Shown: one piece after another, positions 60,851-64,000 of the stretch
Numbering within the stretch: the stretch's first letter is position 1
Layout: every line of letters starts with the position of its first letter
Assembly (NCBI GenBank): GCA_020832375.1
Contig: JAFIEW010000006.1
Span: 1-64,000 of the forward strand
Direction of reading: 5' to 3'
From: Cyclobacteriaceae bacterium
GTDB taxonomy: Bacteria; Bacteroidota; Bacteroidia; Cytophagales; Cyclobacteriaceae
Length of the DNA stretch: 64,000 bases
Position numbers and translations under genes: made by a program
Notes under the pieces: model-generated
Seen by the model: the letters and a program-made list of their open reading frames with translations, nothing else
The model's database searches: none
Told to the model about the DNA's origin: nothing

Positions 60851-61768
60851 ATGAGTTATCAAATACTTAACGGCCAGTTGGTTAGTCAAGAGATTAAGCA
60901 GTTTATTAAAGATCAAGTTTTTCAGCAAGTTGCTGAAGGTAAGAAACGTCCTCACTTGGCAGCACTAATAGTGGGGGATGATGGCGCGAGTCATACTTAT
61001 GTCAATGCAAAAGTAAAAGACTGCGAGGCAATGGGCTTTTCTTCTACCCTAAGGCAGTTACCAGCCTCTTGTACAGAAGAGGAAGTTTTGGCCATCATTG
61101 AAGAGTTCAATCATGATGATGATATCGATGGTTTTATTGTACAATTACCACTTCCAGACCATATTTCGGTTCAAAAAGTCACCGATGCTATTGCACCAGA
61201 AAAAGATGTAGATGGTTTTCATCCCGTGAATATTGGTAAGATGAGTAAAAATCTTCCATCCTATGTTTCTGCGACTCCGCTAGGCATTTTGAAGTTGCTA
61301 GAAGCGTATAAAATTCCTACTAAAGGAAGACATGTAGTGGTGGTGGGTAGAAGTCATATCGTAGGAAGTCCAATGAGCATTTTGATGGGGAGAAATGATT
61401 ATCCTGGTAATGCTACCGTCACACTTACACATAGGCACACCCAAAACCTCGCTTCATTCACTTCTCAGGCAGACATATTGATCGTAGCGGTTGGAATTCC
61501 TAGTTTTATCACTTCAGATATGGTTAAAGATGGTGCCACAGTAATTGATGTGGGAATAACTAGAGTGCCAGATGAAACTAAAAAATCAGGATTTCGGTTA
61601 GTGGGAGATGTAGATTTTAATTCGGTGGCTCCAAAGTGTGCTTTTATAACTCCCGTACCTGGTGGCGTTGGCCCCATGACTCGAGCGGGTTTAATGTATA
61701 ATACTTGGTTAGCATCGCAAGGAAATATCTTTGCTCAAAGAGTGGATAACACTTTTTTGAATACCTAA
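60851..61768 (+). CDS. folD: Methylenetetrahydrofolate dehydrogenase/cyclohydrolase
   Basis: 305 residues. Interconverts 5,10-methylene-, methenyl- and 10-formyl-tetrahydrofolate. Active-site residues in VGDDGASHTYVNAKVKDCEAMGF (Tyr, Lys), DGFIVQLPLPDH, the NADP loop VVVVGRSHIVGSPMSILM and the C-terminal TPVPGGVGPMTRAGLMYNT. Complete. Strong own promoter; probably co-transcribed with queE, which follows 67 bases on. Confidence 0.96.
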   Translation: MSYQILNGQLVSQEIKQFIKDQVFQQVAEGKKRPHLAALIVGDDGASHTYVNAKVKDCEAMGFSSTLRQLPASCTEEEVLAIIEEFNHDDDIDGFIVQLPLPDHISVQKVTDAIAPEKDVDGFHPVNIGKMSKNLPSYVSATPLGILKLLEAYKIPTKGRHVVVVGRSHIVGSPMSILMGRNDYPGNATVTLTHRHTQNLASFTSQADILIVAVGIPSFITSDMVKDGATVIDVGITRVPDETKKSGFRLVGDVDFNSVAPKCAFITPVPGGVGPMTRAGLMYNTWLASQGNIFAQRVDNTFLNT

Positions 61769-61835
61769 ATCATGAATTAATTAATAGTTGAAGAATGAGG
61801 CTTTTTCTCGTTTTTCTTTCCTTACAAGATTACCA

Positions 61836-62486
61836 ATGAGTGTTATAGCCCAGCAAGAAATAGAATTGAGAGAGAAAGTGGATAAAGGGATTGCTCTTCC
61901 TTTGATGGAGGACTTCTACACCATACAAGGTGAGGGTGCTTTTTCGGGGCAAGCGGCCTATTTCGTTCGATTAGCTGGCTGTGATGTAGGCTGCGTTTGG
62001 TGTGATGTAAAAGAAAGTTGGGATGCTGACCAGCATCCTGTGATTGACATATCTGAAATTTGTAGGAGAGTAGCTGCGTCAGGATCTCGAATAGTTGTGA
62101 TTACTGGAGGTGAGCCATTAATGTATAATTTAGAGCCTCTGACAGCGAAACTTAAAACTCTTGGTGTCAGGATACACATAGAAACATCAGCTGCACATCC
62201 TCTTTCAGGACAATTAGACTGGATTTGCTTTTCCCCTAAAAAGTTTAAAGCACCTTTGGAAGAGGTTTACAACTTAGCTCACGAGTTAAAAGTAGTCGTT
62301 TTTAATGCCTCTGATTTGAAATGGGCGGAAACTCATGCTGCCAAGATTAATCCAGATTGTAAACTATTACTTCAACCTGAGTGGAGTAAGGAAAAGGGTA
62401 TGCTACCCTTGATTATTGACTATGTAAAAGAAAATCCAAAGTGGCAAATATCTTTACAGACCCATAAATACATGGACATTCCATAG
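61836..62486 (+). CDS. queE: 7-carboxy-7-deazaguanine synthase
   Basis: 216 residues from ATG 61836; the upstream TTG (61788) extension does not match the family. Radical SAM enzyme that makes CDG in queuosine synthesis. Cluster cysteines Cys49-x-x-x-Cys53-x-x-Cys56 in GCDVGCVWCD, preceded by DFYTIQGEGAFSGQAAYFVRLAG, with GGEPLMYNLEPL next. No other queuosine genes in the window. Confidence 0.93.
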   Translation: MSVIAQQEIELREKVDKGIALPLMEDFYTIQGEGAFSGQAAYFVRLAGCDVGCVWCDVKESWDADQHPVIDISEICRRVAASGSRIVVITGGEPLMYNLEPLTAKLKTLGVRIHIETSAAHPLSGQLDWICFSPKKFKAPLEEVYNLAHELKVVVFNASDLKWAETHAAKINPDCKLLLQPEWSKEKGMLPLIIDYVKENPKWQISLQTHKYMDIP

Positions 62487-62493
62487 AATGTTA

Positions 62494-62661
62494 TTAAACC
62501 CGGAATATGCATTAGAATTTCTATTCCGAGCTAAAAATAATTCAAAATCAAACACTTCGCTGCATTTAACGCCTTCACCACAGCGGCACTATGCCTTAGT
62601 CGTTAAACACTTTATCTTCTTGTATTTTTAGCTCTCATAACGAACCCTAACGCGGGTTAAA
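62494..62661 (+). repeat. Dispersed repeat family A, copy 2 (MITE-like)
   Basis: 168 bases, same orientation as copy 1. Arms GAGCTAAAAATA and, on the other strand, GAGCTAAAAATA are exact inverted repeats (12 bp); outer ends TTAAACCCG and CGGGTTAAA are near-inverted. It begins 8 bases after queE. It differs from copy 1 in arm sequence, but each copy keeps its arms paired. Confidence 0.8.
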
Positions 62662-62688
62662 GTGATTGGATATTAAGAATTGGTAAAT

Positions 62689-62722
62689 AAAAAAGGATCA
62701 GTAAAATAGCTGATCCTTTTTT
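62689..62722. terminator. Terminator between queE and the ABC exporter gene
   Basis: AAAAAAGGATCAG (62689-62701) and CTGATCCTTTTTT (62710-62722) around an 8-base loop. Symmetrical, so it can end both convergent transcripts. Confidence 0.85.
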
Positions 62723-62746
62723 ATTTGATATTTAGAAAATCATCCT

Positions 62747-64000
62747 CTAGCTACTCACTTCAGTGTCCTTAAGCTGCTGATTATAGAGTCTGTAAAACTC
62801 CCCTTTTAGACTGAGTAATTCCTGTTGAGTCCCCATTTCGCTTATTTGCCCATCATCTAGCACGATGATTTTATCTGCTAGTTGTGCCGAAGATACTCTA
62901 TGTGAAATGATAATGCTTGTTCTGCCCGCTACATATTTTTTTAGCGAGTTAAGAATGAGATTTTCTGTTTTTGTGTCTACCGCAGATAGACAGTCGTCAA
63001 GGATGAGTATATTAGGGTTTTGTACCAAAGCTCTTGCTATGGATACTCTTTGCTTTTGTCCGCCACTGAGGGTAACGCCTCTCTCTCCTAGCTTGGTGTC
63101 AAAACCGTTGGGGAAGTTCATGATGTTATCCAGTAGGTCGGCATCTTTGGCAGCTTTTTCGATGGCTTCCATTGGTAGGTTTGGATCGCTAAAGCTTATA
63201 TTCTGCTGTATTGTCTCCGAAAAAAGAAAGACATCTTGAGGTACGTATCCGATGTTCTTTCTCAAGTGCGATAGATTAATATAGCGAGAATCGATCCCTT
63301 CAATAGAAATTTTTCCTGACTGAGGATCATAAAGGCGACAAAGAAGATTTGCTAAAGTGCTTTTACCGCTTCCGGTAGTGCCAATTACTGCTAAACTTTC
63401 ACCACTTTTAATTTCAAAACTAATATTTTTAAGTGCTTGTATTCCACTGTCAGGATAAGTGAAGCTCACATTTTCAAACGCTATATTGCCTTTAATTTCA
63501 GGCTCTAGCTGGTCAAGACTTTTAACTTCGCTATCATTGTTGAGGAATTCATTGATCCGCTTTTGGCTAGCAGCGGCCCGTTGCACGATACTCGTTACCC
63601 AACCTAAAGAAGTAACGGGCCAAGTTAGCATATTTACATAAAGGATGAATTCTGCAATATTACCAGTAGTGATGCTACCATTGATAACTTCGATTCCTCC
63701 AATATAAACTGTCAAAATAACGCTAAGTCCTACGAGACCCATTACAAGCGGGAAAAAAAGCGCATTGACAAACGCTAGCTTAAGTGATTTATCTTTATAG
63801 TCGTCGCTTGCAGTTTTGAAACTCATCCAATTGTCATATTCCCTCACAAAACTTTTAAGCACCCTTATACCTGAAAAAGATTCCTGAACAAAAGTGCTTA
63901 AGCCACTAAGGCTTTTTTGAATTTCCTCAGACCTCTTGTTGATCAGATTATTGACGTAATAAATACTTATGGATAAAATGGGTAAAGGAATTAGGGAGTA
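62747..64000 (-). CDS. ABC exporter, membrane-ATPase fusion (5' end off the window)
   Basis: Open to the window edge; 417 codons visible. The frame is unbroken from 64000, where the sequence reads YSLIPLPILSISIYYVNNLI and then the conserved VQESFSGIRVLKSF loop. Three membrane segments are visible, then the nucleotide-binding domain: Walker A GTTGSGKST, Q-loop GYVPQDVFLFSE, signature LSGGQKQRVSIARALV, Walker B ILILDDCLSAVD, and H-loop IIISHR. MdlB/MsbA-like ABCB fold. Exports lipids, peptides or drugs; substrate unknown. Confidence 0.92.
   Translation of the reverse strand, partial: YSLIPLPILSISIYYVNNLINKRSEEIQKSLSGLSTFVQESFSGIRVLKSFVREYDNWMSFKTASDDYKDKSLKLAFVNALFFPLVMGLVGLSVILTVYIGGIEVINGSITTGNIAEFILYVNMLTWPVTSLGWVTSIVQRAAASQKRINEFLNNDSEVKSLDQLEPEIKGNIAFENVSFTYPDSGIQALKNISFEIKSGESLAVIGTTGSGKSTLANLLCRLYDPQSGKISIEGIDSRYINLSHLRKNIGYVPQDVFLFSETIQQNISFSDPNLPMEAIEKAAKDADLLDNIMNFPNGFDTKLGERGVTLSGGQKQRVSIARALVQNPNILILDDCLSAVDTKTENLILNSLKKYVAGRTSIIISHRVSSAQLADKIIVLDDGQISEMGTQQELLSLKGEFYRLYNQQLKDTEVSS

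Noticed and set aside
1..64000. CRISPR arrays, rRNA and tRNA genes, prophage and intact insertion sequences
   Set aside because: No direct-repeat/spacer array, rRNA-like segment, cloverleaf with conserved TTCRANNY, phage structural gene or full transposase was recognised by reading.

Overview
The window looks like a chromosomal segment of a free-living, probably marine member of the Bacteroidota, most likely near the Cytophagales. That placement is inferred from gene content and signals, not from a marker-gene search. Supporting signs are promoter boxes of the Bacteroidota type (TTTG, about 19-20 bases, TAnnTTTG), almost no Shine-Dalgarno sequences, a secreted nuclease with a type IX secretion tail, many SPII lipoproteins, a type-2 isoleucyl-tRNA synthetase with a GIHH motif, a GSCFA protein and a ProB without PUA domain. 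Most of the window is housekeeping DNA. No rRNA, tRNA, CRISPR array, prophage or intact insertion sequence was recognised.

Layout. 0.2-3.7 kb: GSCFA protein and priA, overlapping by 4 bases. 3.7-6.5 kb: an AT-rich accessory patch with an Rpn-type PD-(D/E)XK nuclease cut by an in-frame stop, a copy of a dispersed repeat, and two unknown small genes. 6.8-12.1 kb: alaS, then gatB with a TlpA-like thioredoxin lipoprotein. 12.2-14.5 kb: a MITE-like repeat, a tiny secreted two-cysteine peptide, a propeller-like lipoprotein and a secreted unknown. 14.7-17.2 kb: DNA polymerase IV, divergent from a small unknown gene and a LexA-like XRE-S24 regulator. 17.2-19.7 kb: a hairpin-bearing spacer and a PQQ-type propeller lipoprotein. 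20.2-23.7 kb: a DUF4168 protein and a large type IX-secreted endonuclease I. 23.7-26.3 kb (minus): acyl-CoA dehydrogenase with a TetR-like operator, rpsU and a Xer recombinase. 27-31 kb: CAP-domain protein, OmpA-like lipoprotein, 2,4-dienoyl-CoA-reductase-like SDR and porin. 31.3-37 kb: proC-proB-proA and, across a 1.2 kb spacer, a BCCT transporter. 37.3-42.8 kb: a CAP-glutaredoxin fusion, dGTPase and an RND/MMPL exporter. 42.9-54.9 kb: a co-directional block ileS-lspA-coaX-OMP-TPR-lptC-(small membrane protein)-CNNM/CorC-ppiD. 55-62.5 kb: DUF493, secreted unknown, tadA, sod, fba, aldehyde dehydrogenase, folD and queE. The last gene, an ABC exporter, runs off the right edge.

Functional links. 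The ileS-ppiD block joins translation, lipoprotein maturation (LspA), CoA synthesis (CoaX), outer-membrane protein folding (PpiD) and LPS export (LptC). proC-proB-proA beside a BCCT carrier suggests osmoadaptation. The acyl-CoA dehydrogenase, dienoyl-CoA-reductase-like SDR and aldehyde dehydrogenase point to fatty-acid or aldehyde oxidation. DinB and the S24 regulator form a likely damage-response unit.

The least explained structure lies outside genes. There are two dispersed repeat families (about 170 and 185 bp), a short recurring motif around CCTCATYCCACGAAAA in many spacers, several perfect long palindromes, and two terminator-like hairpins placed directly in front of a downstream start codon. 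Start codons were set by family alignment and signal-peptide position where a longer non-ATG extension was possible.
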